Source of the DNA: Rhizophagus irregularis
Lineage: Eukaryota; Glomeromycota; Glomeromycetes; Glomerales; Glomeraceae
DNA: 64,000 bases
Reading direction: 5' to 3'
NCBI RefSeq assembly: GCF_026210795.1
Contig: NC_089429.1
Location: forward strand, 7,039,001-7,103,000
The number at the start of each line of letters is the position of its first letter. Positions within the stretch are counted from its first letter, which is position 1. Positions 24,301 to 34,949 of this stretch are shown here, in pieces. The notes beneath the pieces were generated by a model. The model had not been told where the DNA came from, searched no databases, and worked only from the letters and a program-made list of their open reading frames with translations. The position numbers and the translations under genes were made by a program.

Positions 24301-25325
24301 CCATGCAATAACCAAAAACGTTCAAAAACGGGGATTAATGACAACAACGATTTTAAATCAGAGTCTTCCAAGAAAACGAAACATGAGCAAAAAAAGATAT
24401 TAAAATCCACGATCAATTACTCCAGAATTTAAAATAATATCTTCTGTTCATCTTATTACAAATACTCAGGGCACAAGTGGGTGATCTTAATGCTAGTGAT
24501 ACTAAAGCAACAAAATAATTGGAGTCCATTATCAAAGTAGCAACAAAAATAAGTCGATTACTGATTTTTTCCAACGATAAAGCTTCCAGTAAAGAGCATG
24601 CAAATGAGTTACAAGAAAGAAATGCTTATCTTGATGGTTGAAATCGATGATATGGATCTGTTATCATGATAAGGGTGGTATCGGACTGGAAGTAGAATAA
24701 TACTTATTGGATGAGTAGTTCGTACTTGGGTTGGAGTTGAACGTGATGAATAAGTTGGATGTTTAAGTACTCGCCTGATTATTATTCATGAGTAATTGCA
24801 TTCATCAGTACGTGTTGGTATTAAATTCTTATTAATAATTTGTGACATATTTAGGATCATATTAATAGGAAGCTTAAATCAAATAATACTAAGTTAAAAT
24901 TAAGAGATGCCATACCAAAATTACCAGTAAATGCTGAAAAATCTCGTACGAGCAAAGCAACATTTACTCCCACCCGTTTGGCAATTGTTATGGAGGATCA
25001 ATTCGGTTTGTTTTTCTTTTTGGTATATCTTGTACCTCCTCGCAAATTTTAAAGATCTTACCGCTTCCCGTGTAATTACTTGATACATAATCTAAGTAGG
25101 TCATACACTCGTCTTTTCTTAAATATATATATCATATTAATTTATTTATTAATATATATACTGTAGATTTATATAAGAAACAGTAGGTGATATTTATTCA
25201 TCTAATGAGTTGACGGTGGATATAAAAACTTAATCCCGTAAATTTTATCGATCATTTTTTTTTTTTAAACCGGCGGAAAAGAAGGTGAAAAAAAAAAATT
25301 TTATTTATTTTTATTTATTTTATTT

Positions 25326-25356
<31 letters not shown>

Positions 25357-26676
25357 ACAATTTTTTTTTCAAAGAAAAGTTTTAAGTACTACCGGACTAA
25401 GGAAAAATAGAATCGGAATAAGTAGGGGGAAGTTAGTAGGACATTTACTACCGTTTCTCTAACCGTAGATACCTCCTACTGAACACCTTGAAAGGTACAA
25501 GTTAAAAGCAACATTGCTTGGAGGACTTGGATGTTGCAATAGAAGATTTTGTAGGAATTTTATTTAAAGAGACGTTTTAACTAACATTTCATTTTTTTTT
25601 TCTTTTTGTAGAGCGTTCAATATATATTTTCTTCCAGGATTATTAAATGGTAAATTACGAAATTAATCGAAAATTTTAACACTCATGTTTCTATTTTAAG
25701 CTGAATTTGTTATTTTATTATATAGATTATTTTTTGAATTTTGATTTTTTTTTTTTACTTAAAAATGCTGATTAGGAAAAATTTTTTTAATTTAAAAATT
25801 TTTTTTTATTGAACAGCAACTTCATAAGCTCATAGTATGTACAAAGTAGAGCAGTATAGCATTACAAATTTCTATATTCAGAGTATAGTTAATTTGCAAC
25901 TATACTACTAGCTACTATACTGTATAGATTTCATCAATTATATTATACAACCTCGGAGGTTATATCATACTCAAGATCGTTTAACCAAAAACGATAGCAA
26001 TTCTATGTATAATATATTTTATTTAATCCGGTTTTCCTATTTATCGTATAAATAAAATTTTATGAAATTTTAGTTATATTTTAACATATGTTTCACGCGA
26101 TGCATTAATTATTTAAGTCGGTAAAAAATTTATCAGTTATTATCAAAAAGTAGCGGATCACGTCTTTTCATACAATAAAACAATATAATTGATATTTTTG
26201 ACGATTTGATCTAACTGTATAATATGATTAATTTGTTCCATCAATTCCATCTAGTCCTTTTTTAACTTATTCTTAAAATATTTTAAGATCTGTAACATCA
26301 TTCGAGAAATAGACCAAACGTGCTCATTTGATCAATATAAATTGGTGATTACCCAACTCTTCAATATTAATCCTAAGAAAACCTTCTTTTATATTTTCCT
26401 CCAAATATACATTTAAATTCATGAAAGAAAATTCAATACTAATCATGAGAAATGTTAATCATGTTAAAACACTATACCTCTATCTTAATAAAAAACGTTA
26501 ATATAAAATCTTTCTCCGTATCATTAGGAAAATTTAATACATATTATAAAAAAACCTAATTCACCGACTTAAATTATATTCGATTTCATTTAATAAATTT
26601 AAAAAGCCCTTCCTTCGTCTTTATAGTAAAATTTAATATCTATCGTAAAAAAACAATTCAGCACGCGCTATCTGAT
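21335..26676. other. long AT-rich stretch, possible decayed sequence at 23.9-25.0 kb
   Basis: No intact gene is supported in these 5.3 kb. Many A/T homopolymers occur (for example 21965-22340, 25250-25370). From about 23870 to 25020 the composition is closer to coding DNA, with short peptide-like islands (LEALSKIADELFKILM near 24075), all broken by stops and frameshifts. I suspect a degraded gene or transposon but cannot name it. Near 25565-25615 there is one copy of the branch-point/pyrimidine/AG unit seen at 18.4-18.8 kb. Confidence 0.35.
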
Positions 26677-26684
26677 CCAATTAA

Positions 26685-27760
26685 ATAACTACCCCAAGAG
26701 CACCCCAAAAAAATTCGGCGTAAATCATGTGATCATCGCATATCACATGATTGAGATTAAAGAGTTACGTAATTTACATAAATTAAACTTTTATTAAAGT
26801 TTCGCTTTTCCACTTTCAATATGGATATTGTAACTACTGGTAATTTACAAAAATGTAAAAAATGTCAAAAAAATTTACCTCTAGAAGCTTTCATTAATGA
26901 AAATACTCAGCAAATTAAAACTTGTAATATATGTCGTCATAAAGCTACTTTGCAATATAAACAATCTAATCAATCTAACACAGAGGTAGGACTTTTAACT
27001 CTAGAAGAAATGTCAACAACTATTTGAAAGAATTTTAGAAATCAACACTAATGAATATTTAGAAAATGATTTAACTAGTAGAGTAGATTTTAATTGCAAT
27101 GTTTCAAAAATTTATTCGACCACGTCTTGATTTGGTAATTTATATTCTTCTTACTCGTTTAATTCCACATCATCAACAACAATATAATAAATATTTATGT
27201 GGTTGGGAAAAACTTTCATGGTGAAAAGATTTAAAAGGGAATGGAATAATTTGCAAAAAAAAGAAATTAATAATAAGTATGAAAGACAGATTACAAATCC
27301 ACGCACTTGGAAAGATCATAATAAACAGAAGTGATTTATTTTGTAGATAGGCAGTAAATTAATAAATTTATGAAATATTTTCTTTTTTAAAAGTAATAGA
27401 GTAATAAAGTTTTTCTTTAAAAGTTTCATAATAAAATACTTTGATTTTTTTGAATATCAGAATTTTTTTTATATAAATTACATAATCTCAATCATGTGAT
27501 ATGTGATGATCACATGATTTGCGCTAAGGTTGCAGGCGAAACTCCATAATAAATGCGAAACTTGGTAAAACTATATTAAAAACTTAATAATAAATTGGTA
27601 AAACCTAACTATAAAAATTATATGTAATGGCAAAACTATAATAAATTCTTATAAAAAAATTGTTGAAACTGAGGTTTAGACGTTTTGCCAAATTCAAAAA
27701 CTAGTTTAGCCCGCAACTATAATTTACGCAGAATTTTTTGGGTGCTCTTGGGGTAGTTAT
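26685..27760. mobile_element. 1.08-kb TIR transposon carrying a broken ORF
   Basis: The ends are long inverted repeats: ATAACTACCCCAAGAGCACC... on the left and its complement (GGTGCTCTTGGGGTAGTTAT) on the right, with homology continuing inward through AAAAATTC-x-GCGTAAAT. The sequence CCAATTA directly flanks both ends (26677-26683, 27761-27767; 7 of 8 bases match if eight are counted). Subterminal copies of TCATGTGAT/ATCACATGA lie on both sides in inverted orientation. The interior holds the zinc-knuckle-like ORF annotated separately. The duplication length (7-8 bp) fits hAT better than Tc1/mariner, but the superfamily is unsettled. Confidence 0.75.
26821..27333 (+). pseudogene. frameshifted ORF with CxxC zinc-ribbon/knuckle motif
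   Basis: The frame starts MDIVTTGNLQKCKKCQKNLP and has a CxxC...CxxC pattern (CKKC at residues 12-15, CNIC at about 36-39), so a small zinc-binding module is likely. It stops at 27025-27027 after 68 codons. Coding-like sequence continues in other frames: LFERILEINTNEYLENDLTS, then RPRLDLVIYILLTRLIPHHQ, then KRFKREWNNLQKKEINNKYE, ending at a TGA near 27333. At least two frameshifts or stops therefore break it. It lies wholly inside the TIR element at 26685-27760, so it is either the element's own decayed gene or captured host sequence. No transposase catalytic motif was seen. Confidence 0.5.
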
Positions 27761-27769
27761 CCAATTACT

Positions 27770-27965
27770 TATTGGAGGTAAAGGAACCTTTTGATAATCT
27801 TATAAAAAGGTATGAACATCAGTAGGCAACTTACTGAAATTTGTGGCACAGTTTACGTGATCGTGTTCTTTTTTTTTATTTTTTTTTCGTTTTAGGAACA
27901 TTGTTAACGTTCCTTTTTCTTTATTTTATTGGAAACAGCTTCTTGAACTTTAATGGGCGAAATAG
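27770..27965 (+). repeat. third, partial copy of the large inverted-repeat sequence
   Basis: This stretch (TTATTGGAGG...ATCTTATAAAAA, TTTACGTGATCGTGTTC, ...TTTTATTGGAAACAGC, GAACTTTAATGGGCGAAATA) matches about 46335-46675 of the left arm at 46.1-49.1 kb, with gaps. It ends where the short-repeat array of the next element begins. The arm sequence is therefore a dispersed repeat family and not confined to the RdRP locus. Confidence 0.6.
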
Positions 27966-28590
27966 GGTTACGGTAAATTTCGCCAAAGCCATTTCACCTA
28001 TTTCACCGAAGGGACGTTTCGCCAAAAGTGCATTTTATCAAATCCATTTCACCGGATCGTCCATTTCGTCAAATGGACATTTCGCCAAAAATGATAGCAA
28101 CAATAAAAATATTCATCGCGCAATAAAAATAAAATTAAATTAGTTTTAGATTTTTTTTTTTCAGGATATTATCACTTTAACATTCAAGTAACTGATATTA
28201 ATTGTTAAGAAATAAATAAATAACTTTATTTTCCTGAAAACATTTATTCACGAAAAGTAAAAAAAGACTATTACAGCAATATATTGTAAACAATGAGATA
28301 AATTTAATAAAAATCAGCTAATTCAAAAATTTTTCTAGAAAACATTTCTTTATGTATTTAGTATAAAAACAATAAACTAGCCAAATGGAATAAATATTTT
28401 TTCGGCGAAGTGTCCATTCGATAAAATGGATTTGGTTCGGTGAAATGGGGTTTCGATAAAATGGTATTTCGGCGAAATGTCCTTTCGGCGAAATATCCCT
28501 TCGATGAAATATCCCTTTGGCGAAATGGCTTCGGCAAAATTGGTTTCGGTGAAATGGACTTCAGCAAAAAGTCCAGATACCCTTTTTCCA
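27957..28590. mobile_element. foldback element with inverted arrays of ~16-bp repeats (TTTCGCC family)
   Basis: The left array (27957-28100) is made of degenerate ~16-bp units around ATTTCGCCAAATGGAC. The right array (28395-28590) is made of the complementary unit TTTCGGCGAAATGTCC. About 290 bp of AT-rich DNA separates them. There is no coding capacity; the short frames here are by-products of the repeat. The structure resembles foldback (FB-type) transposons, in which tandem subterminal repeats form the inverted termini. Exact ends and target duplication were not resolved. Confidence 0.65.
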
Positions 28591-28989
28591 GGCACCGTAT
28601 ATATAGTATTAACCTTACAAAAAAGTAATATCTATAGGGGGAGAGCCATTGTTGCTCCCTCCGCTTATAGCGATAAAAGAGAGTCTTCAGTAGTAAGGCT
28701 TAATATAGTCATAAAAAAAATAAACGGTATTAACTGATTAAAAAAATTTGTGATATTTTATGATACATACTAATGAGAACTAAGTATTAAGTTTCAATAT
28801 AAGAAAAAATTTCAAGTTAATATTTAATTTGCCTATACACGTAAAATTTTAATAAGAAAAAATCGGCAGCGAAATGAAGAAATAGAATCTATGATTTATA
28901 AAAAAAACTAAAAACTGTACTTTTTAAAATTTAAAAAAAAAACTATCAAAATTAAAAAAAGACCTTATATAAAGTTCTAATTCTTAAAT

Positions 28990-29595
28990 ATTCAATAAAA
29001 ATTTCTAATAAAGTTGTACTAAGATTTTCATCATCTAAATTCTCTTCAAATCTTCAAAATTTATTGCCATAAAATTTAAAATTGGTTTTTTTAACATAAT
29101 TTCTGATACATTTGAGATTGTTAATTCGTCTGTAAGATCCTTTGGAATAGGTTCAGGATAATATGTTTTAGAAATGTCGCTTTCATTATATTTAATGTTA
29201 TCAAGACATAAATTTAACGATTAGAAAAAGAAAACTAAGTGTGAAATAGAAATACCATTATCAATATGAGTACCAGGAGGTATAACAAAGCTTCTACTAT
29301 AAAGTTCAGTGATTTGATTATCATTTCTAAGTATAAATATTTGCCAAAACATATTATTTATACCAAAAATAGGGCTATAATAATCTTCTTCTATTTCAAG
29401 AGATTTAGGTAAATTTACTTGATAAATTAATCTTGGAGTTATTTGAGACATTTTTTTTTTCTTTGGAATTTTTAGATTAATCCAAAAAGGCTCTTCATAA
29501 CAAGCATTTTGTGAAGGCCTGTCAATAGAAAAGCAATTTACTAATTTATTCCGTGTTTTATCGCTCCATGTTACTTCCGTAAATATATCAATCAT
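28990..29595 (-). pseudogene. possible MATH/TRAF-like fragment, broken
   Basis: A frame from 29595 encodes MIDIFTEVTWSDKTRNKLVN, later YYSPIFGINNMFWQIFILRN and SRSFVIPPGTHIDNG, and stops at a TAA at 29223-29221. The pattern 'YSPIFG.....WQIF+..' is like the MATH/TRAF-type domains that precede BTB domains in Rhizophagus proteins. Homology-like sequence continues in frame after the stop (SLNLCLDNIKYNESDISKTY, KPILNFMAINFEDLKR) and then shifts frame (ENLDDENLSTTLLEIFIEYL, about 29045-28985). It has at least one stop and one shift, and no clear BTB domain. The family call is tentative. Confidence 0.35.
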
Positions 29596-30044
29596 ATTCC
29601 AGCCTCAAAACGTGAAATTATCCAAGTTCAGTTGCTTGGTATTCACGGTTGATCTGCGGTTTTTTTTTGAACAGGACTTATTGCCAAATATTGATTTGCA
29701 GAATTTTGGGCGGAATTAAAAATGTCATGAAACTCCGCCCGCACTAATGCTGGTGCGGTGATGATCACCACACCGTGATTTTTGACATTTTCTACAAGAG
29801 AAATATGTATGCCATAACATTTATTAAATTACTTTTATCTTTCGTAATTTTGATACAAGCATTTCAGCTTCGGGTAAAATTTACCTTGGTCAATAAGTTA
29901 TAATATTTTATAAACTTAATATAAGTTCTTCTATAAATTAGCTCTAATTTCCTTGTGGGCTTATTATTAATGTGGGCTGTGTTTACCACAAAATTTTAAA
30001 AAAAATTTGGACAAATTCAATTTGAACAAACATGAGAAGTAGAG
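29596..30044. other. intergenic, contains a small hairpin
   Basis: At 29715-29795 the words AAAAATGTCA and TGACATTTT flank a GC-rich centre (CTCCGCCCGCACTAATGCTG, then GTGCGGTGATGATCACC), forming a compact inverted repeat, probably a MITE remnant. Nothing else was recognised. Confidence 0.35.
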
Positions 30045-30791
30045 CTGCGACCCGTCAGAATTTCTGGATCCGGATACCCCAATCAAAAAAAGTATTACCC
30101 GACTTCATAACGGGTATTACCCATTTACCTCTTTATCAGATATGACTCGAGTAATATTCGGGTATTACCCGGATAAATATCAATTCTTTTTCACAAATCA
30201 AAGATATTTATTGAATTTAAAAAACTTTGATATTGTTTAAACTTGAAAAATAAAAAATTATCAAATAAGTGTTGTTAAAGTCGCCAGTAGTGGTCAACAC
30301 ACCACTTAATTCTGGCCGAATATAATAATTTTGGCCAGATTTACAGCTATTTGCGAAAATAACGGACCAGTCGGCCATCTAATTCATCTTTTGACTGCGT
30401 ATTCATACGCAGTCATACGCATGGTAATACCTGCCCGGACCGTCAAACTCATTTTTTTAAGTTATATCACAATAATTCTAACAGTTTACTTTGTGTTTAT
30501 GACTGCGTATGAAATTTTTAAGAATTTCATTCGGCCAAGCAAAAATCCAAATGAACCCTTAATTCTGACCGGCATTAAATTATGGCCAGAGTTAACATCT
30601 TAACTCTGGCAAATTTTAATTTCGATTGGAGTAATTGCCCCGGGTAATACTCGAGTATATGTGCATCAACACAAAAAGGATACAAAACTGGTATTACCCA
30701 TTTTTACCCATTTGCTATTCCATGACCCAGATACTCATAAATACTCGAGTATACCCGGATTGTATCCGGGTAAACGGGTAATGGGTCGCAG
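30045..30791. mobile_element. composite MITE with ATTACCC-rich inverted ends
   Basis: The left end CTGCGACCCGTCAG and right end (complement of CTGCGACCCATTACCCG) are inverted. Both outer zones are full of TATTACCC, CGGGTA and CTCGAGTA words. The middle (about 30300-30605) holds a direct repeat, TTAATTCTGGCCG...TTTTGGCCAG and TTAATTCTGACCGG...TATGGCCAGAG, around ~260 bp that includes a 90-codon frame with no recognised domain. This suggests one element inserted in another. Similar TTCTGGCC words occur at 13130 and 47200. No target duplication was identified. Confidence 0.5.
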
Positions 30792-31470
30792 TTTCTTAAT
30801 TGAGAAGGAATGCTGATGTGGCTTTTAAAGTGGCTTTGCACAGCAGCCTTTGTAACACTTGACTTTAATCATGCAACGATTGCAACATATGTACGTCATA
30901 AAATCTAATCTAAGGTAACGCCACATCATGTATCAAAAAAACGTCCGATATAAATTATACGTTTAAAACCTACTGTGAGAGACTTGAGAGTAAGCCTCGA
31001 TGATGATGAAATGATACAAAAAAAGTTGTCGAAATCACAAATTTTTTTTTATTTGGAGTAGCTTTATTTGATTGGATATTCGTATCAATTTTTATGAGAG
31101 AAAAATAAATATTTCTCTTTAAAATTACGTCAAATTGGCATTAATTTGTTTTATTTAATCTGGCAAAATTCACGAACGAACTAATATTACGATGTTACAC
31201 ACAGCACAATTAAAGAGAACAAGAATTTTATATAAAAGGGAAAACGAGATATTATTTAGTCGATAGAAATTTTTCGATAAGTAGATAGATACGAGTGATA
31301 AAAAAATACGATAATGTAAATAATTAATAAACGAATTAATAACTTTTATAAACTTAAAAGTTCTAAAATATCGATTTTCACAATTCACACTTAGAAATTT
31401 TTTTTTTTTTCATATACAAATATAAAAAGGTTTTTTTTTAAAAGAAAATTCTTATAATAAAAAAAAATAA
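30792..31470. other. AT-rich intergenic stretch
   Basis: No gene supported. A minus-strand frame of 72 codons (31388-31170) lacks any recognisable feature. Confidence 0.35.
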
Positions 31471-31703
31471 CGCCAAGCAGTGTAAAAAATCTCGGTCACT
31501 GGAAGATAAGGGATGTTGCATATTCCTATCGCCATCCTTCTGAACTTGCCCCGTTAGAAGAGCCAGAAACTAGTCTTCCGATATATAAACTGTATATTGA
31601 CCTTTATTATAATGATTCCGGGACCTTTCGTAATGTTTATAATTCGTTAGGCGGGGTAAGAAAATACCGGAAAAAATCCGGTTCAGTGAATATATTCCAG
31701 TAG
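31471..31703 (+). pseudogene. transposase fragment, Plavaka/CACTA-like
   Basis: An open segment reads TPSSVKNLGHWKIRDVAYSY, then RHPSELAPLEEPETSLPIYK, LYIDLYYNDSGTFRNVYNSL and GGV, before turning into unrelated residues and a TAG at 31703. The block 'LP.YKLY+DLYYNDFGTFRNVY.SLGGV' is characteristic of a family of large transposon proteins of the Plavaka/CACTA type seen in fungi, where it precedes the core catalytic region. Only ~60 residues survive, with no start codon or flanking domains. This is from memory of the family; a search would decide. Confidence 0.5.
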
Positions 31704-31924
31704 ATTTTATACGCTGCTGCCAAGCAATAAAATCTTAATCTTAATTGGACGGTAGAAGTTAATGGTTTCTTGCTTTAAATTTTTGATTTTCGGCGCAGGC
31801 GGCACGAGCGGTTTTGTAAATGTAAATGAAAAGTGTGTCATTAAATGTTATGAAAAGAGTATGTGTCATGAAAAGAGTGTGTCATGAAAGAGTGTTTTGT
31901 CATTTTTTTTTTTTTTGTATATAA

Positions 31925-32239
31925 TTAGAAATCGGGAGAATTAAAAAAGTCATTAAATTTATCATTAAAAATTTTTTTTTTTTTATAGTTAGAAATCGGG
32001 AGAATTTAAAATGTCATTAAATTTATCATAAAATTTTTTTTTTTTTATAGTTAGAAATCGGGAGAATTAAAAAAGTCATTAAATTTATCATTAAAAAATT
32101 TTTTTTTTTTTATAGTTAGAAATCGGGAGAATTTAAAATGTCATTAAATTTATCATAAATTTTTTTTTTTTATATAGTTAGAAATCGGGAGAATCAAATA
32201 AGTCATTAAATCATTAAATTTTTTTTTATTTTTTTTATT
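31925..32239 (+). repeat. five-copy tandem array, ~63-bp units alternating in two subtypes
   Basis: Copies of TTAGAAATCGGGAGAAT begin at 31925, 31989, 32051, 32116 and 32178 (spacings 64, 62, 65, 62). Units 1 and 3 share TTAAAAAAGTCATT. Units 2 and 4 share TTTAAAATGTCATT. Unit 5 is variant. The alternating lengths and sequences show amplification of a ~126-bp dimer. Each unit ends in a long T run and TATAG. Confidence 0.85.
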
Positions 32240-32697
32240 TTTTTGTATTTAAAATTTAGAAAAATTAAAAAATTTGAATACTTTTTATAACAATTCTTAC
32301 AATTGCGTAATATATTACATCATAAAAATTGTGTATACGCTTTTCCTAAAGATATTTAACAGCTTAATATCTGTGTCTCAAATTTTTGAATTATTAGACC
32401 AGTACTTTTGTGTTTATTTTATCATGCAATTGGTTCGAGGTTGTAGCTTAGCGGAGTTTACTTTTTTAAAAGGAGAGCGTGTTACCGTTATTTAATTATT
32501 TACAAATAAAAAGTAATATGATCATAACTTTTCACAATTTTTATTTGATGTCGGAAAAACTCAAAATTACAAATTACACAAACAATAAACAAATCTTTTT
32601 TTAGACCAAATTCAATTTAGCAATTAATTATTAAATATTTATGGATTTTAGGAAGTTACCCGAATAACACAAATAATAATATTATTTATACTGTATA
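32240..32697. other. AT-rich intergenic stretch
   Basis: A 73-codon frame (32274-32495) has no recognisable features. Nothing else was seen. Confidence 0.35.
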
Positions 32698-32883
32698 CAC
32701 AGTAAAATTCGATATAATTGTACCATCTGTTCCATTAATAAAATTTGTCAAAAATCCGTTATATCAAGAATTCCGTTATATCGAGGATATAGTTATGATA
32801 ATCCGTTCCAGACTTCCGATATATATCAAGATTTTACTTATAATACATTATATCGAGGTTTCGGTATATAGAATTTCATTGTT
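32698..32883. mobile_element. pogo/Tigger-like MITE, 186 bp
   Basis: The ends CACAGTAAAATTCGATATAA and the complement of AACAATGAAATTCTATATAC are inverted and flanked by TA on both sides (32696-32697, 32884-32885). Internal TTATATCGAGG-type words recur. It is a smaller relative of the element at 12878-13228. There is a further remnant with TTCGTTATATCGAAATTC around 45465. Confidence 0.6.
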
Positions 32884-34949
32884 TATTAAAATATTCCAGT
32901 TTAAATTAGGTATTGTTCTTCCGTGAGAAAATAAAAATTTTAATTTAACCATATTTCTGAAACGATTGGTTTCATGTTTAATATCACGATAAAGATTATG
33001 TTCAACATTTCTATAATTATCTATTGTAAAATTACCTTGTTAAATGAAATACAAATTTGGTTTTATTATTACTTTTTATTGTATTGTTTAAATATTATCT
33101 ATATTTTTGATTTATAATCATCTTTTTGATTAATAATATAGAGATTAAAAAATTATTCATAATGTTTACGATTCGGATATTCTTTATCCGGTTTGAAAAA
33201 ATATGGATGAATTTGGATGACAATAAATTCTATTGTTATTAAAAATAATTATATATTTAATTTAATTTGAACATTTTTTTTTTTGTACGTGTTTTATAAA
33301 TTAACAAAAATCCAAAGTTCTGAAATGAAATAGAAAAGGAAGTAGCACATTGAGATAAGATATCCGGTGCAACGTTATGTTTAACTCCTTAAAATTTGAG
33401 ATGAAGGGGAAATTTAAATAATGAACTCGAACATATAGCAAGCAATAAATTATGGCCAGGAAAATACTTTTTAAGGGACCCTATAAAAAATATTGTCCAA
33501 ACACTGTTCGGTTTTTTGTTCGGAAAATCGACCCCGTTCCGAACATTCATCATGATATTGTACGTTTTTTATGTAGGTAAAAATTCTCAATCTCCGCATC
33601 TTGTATTACTGTAAATTGTAAAATCTTCTAAGCATAATTCTTTTGAACTTATATCAAAGATTATCATAAACGTAATTAAAAATTAAAGCTTATAGAACCA
33701 CCATTATTAAGGCGTTTAACTCTCCGACAATTACTTCACCGACAATCATTTCATCGACAAACGTTTCACCGGCATATATATAAAAAATTAAATATAAAAA
33801 TTTTATAAATATTTTTACATATATCTTTATCTGAAATGGGGGAATTTTTTTTTGTTAGTAACACATATTTTTTTGTTAGATTTAATAAAATATAAAAAAA
33901 CTACTACTATAGAGAAGTTGTTGATTTCCTTAGGAATAGCACATAATCTATCATTTTAGCTTAATTCTAAAAGTACTTTTCACGATAATTTATTTTTTTT
34001 AATTAATGTATTAATGTAACGCGCGAAATTTATAATAAATTACATATAAAAAAAATAAAAAAAACAAATACAATAGATATAACTATATGTTATTCTATCT
34101 ACTAACCCGTCTAAGATGAAAGTACTGAAAGTACTGTAAGTACTTATTAGATCTAAACTAGATATCTAAATAAAAAGTTTTTATAATAAATATCTCATAC
34201 TATTCAATATTTATTTTTTATGTGAAATGAACCAGACTAGTAGTTCCCCTTTCAAGTTTATTATAAGCAAGATTCTTCAGAAATATTTTATTGTCATTGT
34301 TACCATAATGGTACAATAGCAACTGAAAATTAAACGAGATGAGAAGATTACGTTAGGCCCTTTTTCTATGTAGGAATTATAATATTTATAATAAATCAGC
34401 AAATTTGAAACGTTATTTAATTTCGTTGGAAAAAAGCAAGAAATTACTTATTTTTGCCATTTGTTTTGGGTTAATTTTTTTAATAAAAATTTTTATTTAC
34501 ATTAATTGATCTATTATTTGGCAATTTATTTAGTACTTATTACTAAAGTATTACATCTTCGTTATTATAAATCTAAAAAGTATTTGCTTAAACGGAAACT
34601 CGTAATTATAAATCACATGTTACAAGTAAATACAAATTACAAAAGATATAAAAGGAAATAAGCAGGGTAGTCTGGTGGAAAATTACATGGGTTATAGTCG
34701 CTCAATAATGTCTATAATGGTTAAAAAATTTCATGGATTTTGCAATTTCAGTTATTAATTATAAATTAATTAACCAAATTTTAACAATTTTAAATTTTTT
34801 ACCTTTAAAATAACTAATATTATTTTTAATTACATTAACCTAATTTTTTTTTTATTTGATAGATATTCATGTCTTAATTATTTTCGAAACCATACTTCTA
34901 TATATTAGCATTTGCACGCACCGTGTAAAAAGACTAATTTATTTATATC
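32884..34949. other. AT-rich stretch with a small 15-bp repeat array
   Basis: At 33721-33775 four units of period 15 carry the word CACCGACAA or variants (CTCCGACAATT, CTTCACCGACAATC, TTCATCGACAAAC, TTTCACCGGC). This resembles half of the short-repeat foldback elements at 28 kb and 53 kb, with yet another word. No inverted partner array was found nearby. No genes were seen. Confidence 0.4.

Noticed and set aside
28358-28737. Several overlapping frames of 62-86 codons on both strands
   Set aside because: They read through the inverted 16-bp repeat array of the foldback element, giving repetitive ISPKGYF-like peptides in every frame. These are repeat by-products.
32430-32455. GGTTCGAGGTTGTAGCTTAG, resembling tRNA T-loop or B-box sequence
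   Set aside because: No matching acceptor, D or anticodon arms could be folded around it on either strand.
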